Below, in pieces: positions 16,546 through 23,520 of a DNA stretch of 60,430 bases. The notes beneath the pieces are model-generated. The model was not told the DNA's origin. It saw only the letters and a list, made by a program, of their open reading frames with translations, and did not search any database. The stretch is taken from positions 1 through 60,430 of the forward strand of contig CALVLN010000007.1 in NCBI GenBank assembly GCA_944338165.1, in the 5' to 3' direction. The stretch is from an uncultured Clostridia bacterium. GTDB taxonomy: Bacteria > Bacillota > Clostridia > Christensenellales > Borkfalkiaceae. Both the position numbers and the translations under genes were made by a program. How positions within the stretch are numbered: position 1 is the stretch's first letter; every line of letters begins with the position of its first letter.

Positions 16546-17649
16546 GTGCGGAGAAAGGTGCAGTACGTTTACGGGAACGACGTGACGCTCACGGTCCCCG
16601 AGAGCGCGCAATGGATGACCGAGGAGGCGGATGCCGTTCTTCCCGTGCCTTCACGCGCGGGGTATGAGTTCAAGGAATGGCGCCTGGACGGGGGAGAGGC
16701 GGTGACAAGCCTTTCCTGCAAGAACTTTACGGCCGATATCGTCCGCGTCACCGCCGTCTGGTGGGGGACGCAGGAAGCGCCTTACCTCATTGCGAGCAGG
16801 GAAGATCTCCTGGCGGCGGCAGCCCGCGTAAACGGGAATCCCTACCACTACCGCCTGATCGCCGACCTCAACCTCGGCAATTGGACGCCCGTTCCCGATA
16901 ACTACGGCGTATTTGACGGCGGCGGACATACGGTCACCTATTCCATCTCCATCCCCGTCGGCAACGTGACGGCGGCGTCCGTCTGCTTTTCCGGCCTGTT
17001 CGGGCAGAACCGCGGCGAGATCTTCGACCTGCATACGGTGGCGACCATCCGCACGCAGGATGCCTATCACGATGCGTCCAACTGGGTGCATGCGGGCGGC
17101 ATCGTCGGGCTCAATTACGGGACCGTGCGCAACTGTTCGGCGCAGGTGGATATCAACATGGACCGCAAGGAATCCAACGCGGGCGGCATCGCCGGCAAGG
17201 TCTCGAGCGGCAGCATCATCGGCTGCAGCGCGAGCGGGACGCTGCGCGGCAACGGCAACATGGGCGGTATCGTCGGCGAATGCGCGGGCGGCGTCATCGA
17301 GTCCTGCACCCCGCACGGGCTCAGGCTTGGCTATTACTACGTCGACTCCAACCGCGGCGTGGGCGGCATCGCGGGGTACGTCTCGGGCGGGTCGCAAGTC
17401 AACCGCTGCGCCGTTTCCGATACGACCGTATATTACGAGAACGATTCTTCCAATAATAAGAGCATCAGCCCGTACTTCGGCGCCATGATCGGGTACATCC
17501 TCGATTCGAGCACCCTTCATAACAGTGCGGAGAACGTTACCGTCGACAAGGGCGCGTTAAAGACGTTCTGGAGCTGGTTCGTCACCTACAATCAGTACAA
17601 ATACGTGGGCGGGAACATCGGCCGCAGCGAAAACAGCAACATTCAGTAA
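16546..17649 (+). CDS. InlB B-repeat/GLUG-motif protein, 5'-truncated and without signal peptide
   Basis: Up to 367 aa from GTG 16546; GTG 16558 after ggagaaag is an alternative. Residues about 1-72 look like an InlB B-repeat (AGYEFKEWRLDGG...VRVTAVWW). The remainder carries GLUG-type repeats such as FDGGGHTV, SGLFGQNRGEI, AGGIVGLNYGTVRNC, AGGIAGKVSSGSI and MGGIVGEC. Such proteins are normally secreted adhesins with a signal peptide. Here none exists, and repeat-like sequence in the same frame (GDVELVADWY) continues upstream of any start to 16501, where it meets a stop inside the promoter. It is probably a decapitated gene remnant or domain that is still transcribed. It is 12 bp upstream of the HExxH membrane-protein gene. 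Confidence 0.7.
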   Translation: MRRKVQYVYGNDVTLTVPESAQWMTEEADAVLPVPSRAGYEFKEWRLDGGEAVTSLSCKNFTADIVRVTAVWWGTQEAPYLIASREDLLAAAARVNGNPYHYRLIADLNLGNWTPVPDNYGVFDGGGHTVTYSISIPVGNVTAASVCFSGLFGQNRGEIFDLHTVATIRTQDAYHDASNWVHAGGIVGLNYGTVRNCSAQVDINMDRKESNAGGIAGKVSSGSIIGCSASGTLRGNGNMGGIVGECAGGVIESCTPHGLRLGYYYVDSNRGVGGIAGYVSGGSQVNRCAVSDTTVYYENDSSNNKSISPYFGAMIGYILDSSTLHNSAENVTVDKGALKTFWSWFVTYNQYKYVGGNIGRSENSNIQ

Positions 17650-17661
17650 ACGGGAGGGGGC

Positions 17662-18486
17662 ATGCTCGTCAGGATCCTCGTCAATTTCATCTACCAATTC
17701 CTCTATCTGTTCGGCATCCTGATGCTCGTCTGTTTTTTGGTCGGACTGCTGGAGAAGCTCTTTTACCGCCTCTGCGGGCGCAATGCGCACAAGGTCTGCA
17801 TCGCGCTCGGCTTCATCGGCACGCCCGTTCATGAATGCGGACACGCGCTCATGTGCCTGCTGTTCGGGCATAAGATCACGGAGATGGTGCTCTTCCAGCC
17901 TTCGAGCGAAAACGGCGTTCTCGGTTACGTCACGCACTCGTATGACCGCAGGAACGTCTATCAGGTCGTGGGCAATTTCTTCATCGCCATCGGGCCCGTC
18001 ATACTGGGGACGGGCATACTGGTGCTCATGATGTTCCTGCTGCAGCGGCCCGTCTTTGACGACATCATGTACATGATCGGTTCGCTGACGGCAGACCCGT
18101 CCTTTACGCCGGAAGGCATGCTCCTGTTTTACGTCGACATCGTCGCGGGGACCTTCCGCGCGCTGTTCGCCGTTGACAGGCTCATGGATCCGCTCTGGTG
18201 GCTGTACCTTCTCATCAGCCTGTCCATCGCCATCCATATGGGGCTGAGCGATGCGGACATCAAAAACGGGATCGTCGGATTGCTTGCGGGCATGGGTGTG
18301 CTGTTTGTTCTCAACATCATCCTCGTGCTCATCGGAGGCGCCGTGCTCGACGGGTTCAACGCCGCTCTGCAGACGGCTTCCGGCTGGGCGTTCAGCTTTC
18401 TGTCCGTGTCCCTGTTGCTCTCGGCGGCCATCGTTCTGATCACCGCGCTGCTGCGCGGGGCCGCCCGGCTTATTTCCAAACGATAA
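17662..18486 (+). CDS. Putative membrane metalloprotease-like protein with HExxH motif
   Basis: A 274-aa polytopic protein with about six hydrophobic segments (near 8-30, 46-68, 105-130, 170-200, 208-235 and 238-265). The segment GFIGTPVHECGHALMCLLFGHKI places H57-E-C-G-H61 inside or next to the second helix, as in intramembrane M50 (site-2 type) proteases. AIGPVILGTGIL follows at about 108-120, in the place where M50 proteins usually have a GPxxN segment. No clear NPDG/LDG aspartate ligand motif is visible, so activity is uncertain. The start has a GGGAGGGGG site, 12 bp after the GLUG gene. Function unknown. Confidence 0.72.
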   Translation: MLVRILVNFIYQFLYLFGILMLVCFLVGLLEKLFYRLCGRNAHKVCIALGFIGTPVHECGHALMCLLFGHKITEMVLFQPSSENGVLGYVTHSYDRRNVYQVVGNFFIAIGPVILGTGILVLMMFLLQRPVFDDIMYMIGSLTADPSFTPEGMLLFYVDIVAGTFRALFAVDRLMDPLWWLYLLISLSIAIHMGLSDADIKNGIVGLLAGMGVLFVLNIILVLIGGAVLDGFNAALQTASGWAFSFLSVSLLLSAAIVLITALLRGAARLISKR

Positions 18487-18524
18487 CAAAACAGCCCGCG
18501 AAAATCGCGGGCTGTTTTGTTATC
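18482..18524 (+). terminator. Terminator after the HExxH membrane-protein gene
   Basis: A perfect 20-bp stem (18482-18501/18505-18524) with a 3-nt loop. It includes the gene's stop codon and ends in an AT-rich arm with a tttt tract. Confidence 0.88.
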
Positions 18525-18626
18525 CTGTAGCCATGTCCGCGGTAATATGGCGCACGCGGAAAAAAGGGGACGGCATGTCCGCGGCAAAAAAGATTTTAAA
18601 TTTGCCGCTCACGGGAAACGGAATTG

Positions 18627-18655
18627 TTGAAATTCTTTTGTGAATGTAGTATAAT
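18627..18655 (+). promoter_or_regulatory. Promoter of the degV gene
   Basis: TTGAAA (18627-18632) and TATAAT (18650-18655) with a 17-bp spacer. The rest of 18525-18714 is leader and spacer DNA with no gene; 18566-18591 contains a short motif that recurs near 20805. Confidence 0.85.
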
Positions 18656-18714
18656 TGGGGTAAGGGACGGCATATCTTGCTGTGAACTTATCATAACATG
18701 TAAGGAGACGATCG

Positions 18715-19599
18715 ATGAGCGTTTTGCTTTGCGATTCCAACTGTGAACTATGGCATACCAGGCTGAAAGAACTCGGCCTTGACGTGATCTCCATGCCCTA
18801 TTACGTCAAAGGGCAGGAATATTACTACGATATGGGCGCAAACACCGACTTCCGCGCCTTTTACGACGCCGTGCGCGGCGGGGAGATCCCCAAGACGCAG
18901 GCGCTCAACCCGGAGGACTACAAGCGCATCCTCACGCCGTATTTTGAGGCGGGCGAGGACGTGCTTTATCTGAGTTTTTCCCATAAAATGAGCGGTACCT
19001 TCCAGTATCTCGACTTGGCGCTCGCAGAGCTGAAGGAGGCGTATCCCGAGCGCAAATGCACGGTGTTCGACACGGCCAGCATCTCGCTCGGCGCGGGCAT
19101 TCAGGTGGAACAGGCGGCGCTCATGAAAAAAGCCGGCGCTTCCGACGAGGAGATCCTGAAGTTTCTTCGCTCGTTTACCGATCGCGTGGCGGTATATTTT
19201 GCCGTGGACGATCTGATGCATCTCAAGCGGGGCGGGCGTCTTTCCGGATTTGCCGCCGTTGCGGGGACGATGCTCGGGCTCAAACCCGTACTCACCTTCA
19301 ACGAGGAGGGCGGGCTTTCCGTGCTCACCAAGCAGTCCGGCCGCAGAAAGGCGATTTCCTATCTTGCGGGGAAAGTCATCGAGGAGCTGCGCGACGAGGA
19401 TACCTATCCCGTTTACGTCGTCGACGCCGACTGCCCCGAGGACGGCGACAGGCTGCGCGATCTCATTTTGGAGAAGCGCCCCCGGGCCAACGTCATCCGC
19501 CAGATCGTGGGCCCGGTCATCGGCGCGCATTGCGGCCCCGGGACGCTCGGCGTCATCTTTGTCGCAGACCGTCGCCCGATCCCCCTGAAAAAAGACTGA
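18715..19599 (+). CDS. DegV family protein
   Basis: A 294-aa fatty-acid-binding DegV/FakB-type protein. The N-terminal domain begins MSVLLCDSNCELW, with FSHKMSGTFQ (about residues 88-97) as the ligand-binding Ser region. The C-terminal half contains DDLMHLKRGGRLSG, a hallmark of the family, and GPVIGAHCGPGTLGVIF at the end. The start has a good AAGGAG site. In Firmicutes, DegV proteins present fatty acids to the FakA kinase; no fakA gene is in the window. It is expressed from 18627-18655 and ends at the hairpin 19607-19632. Confidence 0.92.
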   Translation: MSVLLCDSNCELWHTRLKELGLDVISMPYYVKGQEYYYDMGANTDFRAFYDAVRGGEIPKTQALNPEDYKRILTPYFEAGEDVLYLSFSHKMSGTFQYLDLALAELKEAYPERKCTVFDTASISLGAGIQVEQAALMKKAGASDEEILKFLRSFTDRVAVYFAVDDLMHLKRGGRLSGFAAVAGTMLGLKPVLTFNEEGGLSVLTKQSGRRKAISYLAGKVIEELRDEDTYPVYVVDADCPEDGDRLRDLILEKRPRANVIRQIVGPVIGAHCGPGTLGVIFVADRRPIPLKKD

Positions 19600-19606
19600 G
19601 TTTTCC

Positions 19607-19632
19607 TTCCCGCGTTGACAACGACGCGGGAA
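19607..19632 (+). terminator. degV terminator hairpin overlapping the tmk promoter
   Basis: Perfect 9-bp arms (19607-19615/19624-19632) with an 8-nt loop, followed by the weak T tract tttgtt. The -35 box of the tmk promoter begins at the last base of the left arm and lies in the loop. Confidence 0.65.
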
Positions 19633-19643
19633 TTTGTTATAAT
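19615..19643 (+). promoter_or_regulatory. Promoter of the tmk operon
   Basis: TTGACA (19615-19620) and TATAAT (19638-19643) with a 17-bp spacer. Only 7 nt separate the -10 box from the tmk ATG at 19651, so the expected transcript would be leaderless. Confidence 0.85.
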
Positions 19644-19650
19644 TCTGCAT

Positions 19651-20277
19651 ATGAAGACGAAGGGAAAATTCATCGTATTCGAGGGCATCGACGGCAGCGG
19701 CAAGAGCACGCAGCTCAAACGCCTTTGCACATATCTTTCAGAGCAGGGGATCCCCTGCGCCGCGACCTGCGAGCCGACGCATTCGCCGTTTGGCACGCTC
19801 CTGCGGGCATGCCTTACGGGCGAGCTGGACAGCGACGAACGCGCCATCGCCGCGCTGTTTGCCGCCGATCGCCTCGACCATAGCTTCAACCGCGAAACCG
19901 GCATCCGCCGCATGCTCGAGGAGGGCGTCACCGTCCTATGCGACCGGTTTTATTTTTCGTCGTTTGCCTATAACGGGGGGCTCGTGCCGCTCGAGTGGGT
20001 CATCTCCCTCAATGAGGTCGCCCGCCGCGAGATGCGTCCCGATCTCACCGTATACATCGAGCTTTCTCCCGAGGAGGGGATGCGCCGCCTTGCCCGCCGC
20101 GGCAGGACGGAACGATACGAGTCGTTTGAGCGCCAGGCGGCCGTTCACGACAGGTATCTCGCGCTGTTTGAGCGGTTCCGGGATACGGAACGGATCGCGA
20201 TCGTAAAGAGCGATGCCGACAAAGACGTCACGCAGGCAGCCATCCGCCGCGCCGTCGCGCCGCTGTTCGGGCTGTAA
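19651..20277 (+). CDS. tmk: Thymidylate kinase
   Basis: A 208-aa dTMP kinase. The P-loop FEGIDGSGKST is at about residues 9-19, the DRF variant of the DR(Y/H) motif is in CDRFYFSSFAYNG, and the LID-like segment RRGRTERYESF lies near 150. The start at 19651 is the only one that keeps KFIVFEGIDG at the N-terminus. An in-frame ATG-less extension upstream would run through the promoter. No ribosome binding site can exist on a transcript from 19638-19643, suggesting leaderless initiation. It is followed 9 bp later by rimM. It supplies dTDP for DNA synthesis. Confidence 0.93.
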   Translation: MKTKGKFIVFEGIDGSGKSTQLKRLCTYLSEQGIPCAATCEPTHSPFGTLLRACLTGELDSDERAIAALFAADRLDHSFNRETGIRRMLEEGVTVLCDRFYFSSFAYNGGLVPLEWVISLNEVARREMRPDLTVYIELSPEEGMRRLARRGRTERYESFERQAAVHDRYLALFERFRDTERIAIVKSDADKDVTQAAIRRAVAPLFGL

Positions 20278-20286
20278 GGAGGGGGT

Positions 20287-20790
20287 ATGCAGGATCATCT
20301 CATCGTGGGGGAAGTTTTGAAACCGCAGGGCATCCGCGGCGAACTCAAAGTGCGGCCGTTTACCGACCGTGCGGAAGATTTCCGCTTTTTTCGGTCGGTC
20401 ATCCTCGGCGGGCAGGAATACCGCGTGCTCTCCGTGCGGACCGGCGACGGTATGGTCTACCTCGGCCTGCGCGGCGTCGCCGACCGCAATGCCGCCGAGC
20501 TTTTGCGCGGCAAACAGGTCCTCGTCGCGCGCGAGGAGGCGCCGGAACCCGAGGAGGGGAGCTATTACATCGTCGACCTTCTGGGCAGTACGGTGGCGAC
20601 GCAGGAGGGAAAAGTCCTCGGCGTGCTCAAAGATATCCGCCAGGCCGCCACGGACGTATACACCATCGAGCGGGAGGGGAAGGAGATCTTGTTCCCCGCG
20701 GCAAAAGGGGTCATCCTCTCCGTCGACGTAAAGGCAGCCCGCATCGTCGTCGACGGCGCGCGCTTTGCCGAAGTGAGCGTGGAACAATGA
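20287..20790 (+). CDS. rimM: Ribosome maturation factor RimM
   Basis: A 167-aa 16S rRNA processing factor for the 30S head. The N-terminal RimM domain contains GEVLKPQGIRGELKVRPFTD, where the usual motif is GxxxxxHGxxGxxxV. The C-terminal PRC-barrel (about 95-165) begins SYYIVDLLGSTV, with VLGVLKDIRQAATDVYTI and ILFPAAKGVI. It has a strong GGAGGGGG site and follows tmk closely. Next in order is trmD, the classical rimM-trmD arrangement, but here they are separated by 109 bp that carries short repeats. Confidence 0.93.
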   Translation: MQDHLIVGEVLKPQGIRGELKVRPFTDRAEDFRFFRSVILGGQEYRVLSVRTGDGMVYLGLRGVADRNAAELLRGKQVLVAREEAPEPEEGSYYIVDLLGSTVATQEGKVLGVLKDIRQAATDVYTIEREGKEILFPAAKGVILSVDVKAARIVVDGARFAEVSVEQ

Positions 20791-20899
20791 CGGAAGATCG
20801 CACAGGGGACGGGCATGTCCGCTGTGTCTGCGGCAAAAAATCGTATTTGCAAGGTCAATGGGCCGCCCATGTCTGCATGACGGGCGGAAAGGAATGGTT

Positions 20900-21577
20900 A
20901 TGAAGATCACCGTACTGACGCTGTTCCCCGAGATGTTTACGGCACTCTCCGCGTCCATCCTCGGCAGGGCGCAGCGGGAAGGCAAGGTAGAATTTGAGAT
21001 CGTGAATCTGCGCGATCATACGCAGGACAAGCATCTGAAATGCGACGATTATCCCTTTGGAGGCGGCGCGGGCATGGTCATGATGGCGCAGCCCATCGGC
21101 AGCGCCATCGAGGCGCTCGACCCCGAGCACAAGGCGCGCCGCATCTATCTTTCCCCCAAGGGCGAGGTCTTTCGCCAGCAGAAGGTCTTTGAGCTGGTGG
21201 AATACGAGCATATCATATTGCTGTGCGGGCATTACGAAGGGGTGGATCAGCGCGCCGTCGATCTGTTTATTGACGAGGAGCTCTCCATCGGCGATTACGT
21301 GCTGACGGGGGGCGAGCTCCCGGCCATGGTGGTCATGGACTGCGTGTCCCGTTATGTGGAGGGGGTGCTTTCCCCCGAATCGCTCGTGCAGGAGAGCTTT
21401 TCGGAAAACCTGCTGGAATATCCGCAGTATACGCGGCCGGTCGAATACCGCGGCCTGCGCGTTCCGGACGTGCTGCGCAGCGGCGATCATGCCAAGATCG
21501 ACGCCTGGCGCCGGGAGCAGGCCCTTGAAACGACGCGCCGCAAGCGCCCGGATCTTCTCGGGGAGGAGGGAAAGTGA
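20900..21577 (+). CDS. trmD: tRNA (guanine-N1)-methyltransferase
   Basis: A 225-aa SPOUT methyltransferase making m1G37 in tRNA with SAM. Visible motifs are TLFPEMF, CDDYPFGGGAGMVM, IYLSPKGEVFRQQ, LCGHYEGVDQR and the knot segment SIGDYVLTGGELPAMV. The start at 20900 (MKITVLTLFPEMF) has an AAAGGAA site; upstream in-frame ATGs would add residues foreign to the family. The stop overlaps the rbgA GTG start by 4 bp (GTGA). The 20791-20899 spacer holds no gene. Confidence 0.95.
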   Translation: MKITVLTLFPEMFTALSASILGRAQREGKVEFEIVNLRDHTQDKHLKCDDYPFGGGAGMVMMAQPIGSAIEALDPEHKARRIYLSPKGEVFRQQKVFELVEYEHIILLCGHYEGVDQRAVDLFIDEELSIGDYVLTGGELPAMVVMDCVSRYVEGVLSPESLVQESFSENLLEYPQYTRPVEYRGLRVPDVLRSGDHAKIDAWRREQALETTRRKRPDLLGEEGK

Positions 21578-22431
21578 AAGTCATCCAATGGTATCCGGGG
21601 CACATGGCGCAGGCGATGCGCATGATGGAGGAGCAGCTTTCCCTCGTAGACGCCGTGATCTTCGTGCTCGATGCGCGCGCTCCCGCGTCGTCCTTCAATG
21701 CAAAACTGCGCACCATGGCGGGGGAGAAGCCCGTTTTGTACGTCCTGAACAAGTGCGATCTGTCCGATGCGTCGGCGTCCGCCTTTGTCTCCCGCATGCA
21801 GGAAGCGGGGCGGCGTGCGGTCTGCATCGCCGCAACGCAGCCCGCATCCCTTCGCCCGCTCACGCAGGCCATGATGCAGACGGCTTCTGCGGCGCTCGCG
21901 CGCGCGGCGCGCAAGGGCGTGGAGCGCCCCGTCCGTTTTCTCGTCGCGGGGGTGCCGAACACGGGCAAGAGCACGCTCATCAATCTTTTAAGCGGCGCAA
22001 AAAAGGCCGTCACGGGAGATAAGGCGGGCGTCACCCGCCAAAAACAGTGGGTAAAGTGCGGCAAATTTGAATTGCTGGATACGCCCGGCACCATGCCGCC
22101 TTCCTTTGCCGATCAGCGACTGGCGCGGCGGCTTGCCTACCTCGGCTGCATCAACGACGACATCTTGGAGCGGGATGAGATCGCGCTCGCGCTCCTCGAA
22201 GAACTGTGGGCGCGCTGCCCGCAGGGGCTTTCCGCGCGGTACGGCATCGAGGGCGGCACGCCGCTTGCAATGCTCGAACGCCTGTGCGTGCGCCGCGGGT
22301 TTTTGCTCCGCGGGGGAGAGTTTGACTACGAACGGGGCGCAAACGCGCTCATCGATGATTTCCGCAAAGGGCGCATCGCGGCGCTTTGCCTCGACGATCT
22401 TTCCGATGCGGAGGAGGCAGGGCTGATCTGA
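21574..22431 (+). CDS. rbgA: Ribosome biogenesis GTPase YlqF/RbgA
   Basis: A 285-aa circularly permuted GTPase acting in late 50S assembly. It starts with QWYPGHMAQAM, the family signature. Motif order is permuted: G4 NKCD (about residue 63), G1 GVPNTGKST (about 128), G2 threonine in GVTRQKQWV, G3 DTPG (about 168). The C-terminal RNA-binding region is present, with GTPLAMLERLCVRRGFL. The start codon is GTG, overlapping trmD by 4 bp; the end overlaps rnhB by one base (TGATG). Coupled translation through trmD-rbgA-rnhB is therefore likely. Confidence 0.93.
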   Translation: MKVIQWYPGHMAQAMRMMEEQLSLVDAVIFVLDARAPASSFNAKLRTMAGEKPVLYVLNKCDLSDASASAFVSRMQEAGRRAVCIAATQPASLRPLTQAMMQTASAALARAARKGVERPVRFLVAGVPNTGKSTLINLLSGAKKAVTGDKAGVTRQKQWVKCGKFELLDTPGTMPPSFADQRLARRLAYLGCINDDILERDEIALALLEELWARCPQGLSARYGIEGGTPLAMLERLCVRRGFLLRGGEFDYERGANALIDDFRKGRIAALCLDDLSDAEEAGLI

Positions 22432-23066
22432 TGGATACGCCTTTGCTCGAACGGGAATACTCAGCTCGCGGCTTTTCTGCCGTGGCGGGCGTGGACGAGG
22501 TGGGGCGCGGCCCTTTGGCGGGGCCCGTCGTCTGCGCGGCGGTCATTCTTCCGCTGGAAGAGGCGGCACGCATCGCGGGCATCGACGACAGCAAGCGCCT
22601 TTCTCCCAAAAAGCGGGAGGCGCTCGCCCTGCGCATCCGGGAGACCGCCCGCGCGTTTGCCGTTTCCGAAGTGTCCGAGGCGGCGATCGACGAGATGAAT
22701 ATCCTGCAGGCGACGCGCCTGGGGATGAAACGCGCGATCGAATCGCTCGCAGTTCCCGCGGACATGGTGCTTTGCGACGGCAACATGACGCTGGATATTT
22801 CCTGTCCGCAGCGGAGCATCGTCAAGGGCGATGCGCTCGTCTATTCCATCGGCGCGGCGAGCATCCTCGCCAAGACCTACCGCGACGCGCTCATGCGGAA
22901 GTTCGCGGAGCAATATCCGGGGTACGGGTTCGAGCGCAACATGGGATACGGCACGGCGGAACACATCCGTGCCATCCGGGAGAGGGGGATATGTCCGATC
23001 CATCGAAAGACCTTCGTAAAAAAATTCTGGGACGGCGGGGGGAAGACGCCGCCTGCAAGTACCTGA
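22431..23066 (+). CDS. rnhB: Ribonuclease HII
   Basis: A 211-aa RNase HII removing ribonucleotides from DNA. The catalytic N-terminal motif GVDEVGRGPLAGPVV supplies D and E, DDSKRLSPKKRE follows, and SIVKGDALVYSIGAASILAKTYRD supplies the remaining Asp and the basic motif. YPGYGFERNMGYGTAEH and HRKTFVKKF complete the family pattern. The start at 22431 overlaps the rbgA stop by one base. Its 3' end overlaps yraN by 76 bp in another frame, and the conserved HRKTF segment lies inside that overlap. Confidence 0.95.
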   Translation: MDTPLLEREYSARGFSAVAGVDEVGRGPLAGPVVCAAVILPLEEAARIAGIDDSKRLSPKKREALALRIRETARAFAVSEVSEAAIDEMNILQATRLGMKRAIESLAVPADMVLCDGNMTLDISCPQRSIVKGDALVYSIGAASILAKTYRDALMRKFAEQYPGYGFERNMGYGTAEHIRAIRERGICPIHRKTFVKKFWDGGGKTPPAST

Positions 23067-23350
23067 AAAAGCACGGGTACAAGATCGTCAAACGCAACTA
23101 TAAGACGCCCGTCGGCGAGGCGGATATCATCGCTTACAAAGGGGGCGTGTATGCGTTTGTCGAAGTGAAGGCGCGCGCGGGCGATGCCTTCGGGCTGCCC
23201 TCGGAGGCGGTCACGCGGGAAAAGCAGCGGCGATATCATGCCATCGCGGCGTTCTTCTGCCTTTCCAAAGGGGAGGAGCTTCCCGTCCGCTTCGACGTCG
23301 CTTCCGTGCTGGAAGGGGATGTGGAATACATCGAAAACGCATATCTGTAA
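22991..23350 (+). CDS. yraN: YraN/UPF0102 family putative endonuclease
   Basis: A 119-aa protein of the YraN family, with a nuclease-like fold resembling PD-(D/E)xK enzymes. GEDAACKYLKKHGYKIVKRNYKT is followed by the acidic motif GEADIIAYKGGVYAFVEVKAR, which has the E-x-D...E-x-K pattern. The start at 22991 (MSDPSKDLRK) is preceded by gagaggggg and lies within rnhB. Biological role is poorly known; it commonly sits beside rnhB. It is the last gene before the terminator 23353-23382. Confidence 0.92.
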   Translation: MSDPSKDLRKKILGRRGEDAACKYLKKHGYKIVKRNYKTPVGEADIIAYKGGVYAFVEVKARAGDAFGLPSEAVTREKQRRYHAIAAFFCLSKGEELPVRFDVASVLEGDVEYIENAYL

Positions 23351-23352
23351 AG

Positions 23353-23382
23353 GCGGCGCGGACGAACGCGCCGCAGGTTTTT
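23353..23382 (+). terminator. Terminator of the tmk-yraN group
   Basis: An 8-bp GC stem (23353-23360/23367-23374) with a gacgaa loop, followed by a run of five T. Confidence 0.82.
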
Positions 23383-23405
23383 CGGCAGTTTTTCGGGGGG
23401 AGGGG

Positions 23406-23434
23406 TTGCACGATCCCCCCGTCTGTGCTATAAT
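23406..23434 (+). promoter_or_regulatory. Promoter of the DUF4011 helicase operon
   Basis: TTGCAC (23406-23411) and TATAAT (23429-23434) with a 17-bp spacer. A leader of about 80 nt contains a small gggcgc/gcgccc hairpin. Confidence 0.82.
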
Positions 23435-23520
23435 AGAGACGTAACATCGGAACGGGCGCTTTCATCGGCGCCCGCGGCAAGTCAGCGAACGCAAAGCAGC
23501 ACGCAATGGCAAGGAGAATT

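Noticed and set aside
16376..16585. Open frame starting within the terminator and reading through the promoter at 16473
   Set aside because: It spans a strong terminator and a consensus promoter, has no family match and is out of frame with the GLUG gene.
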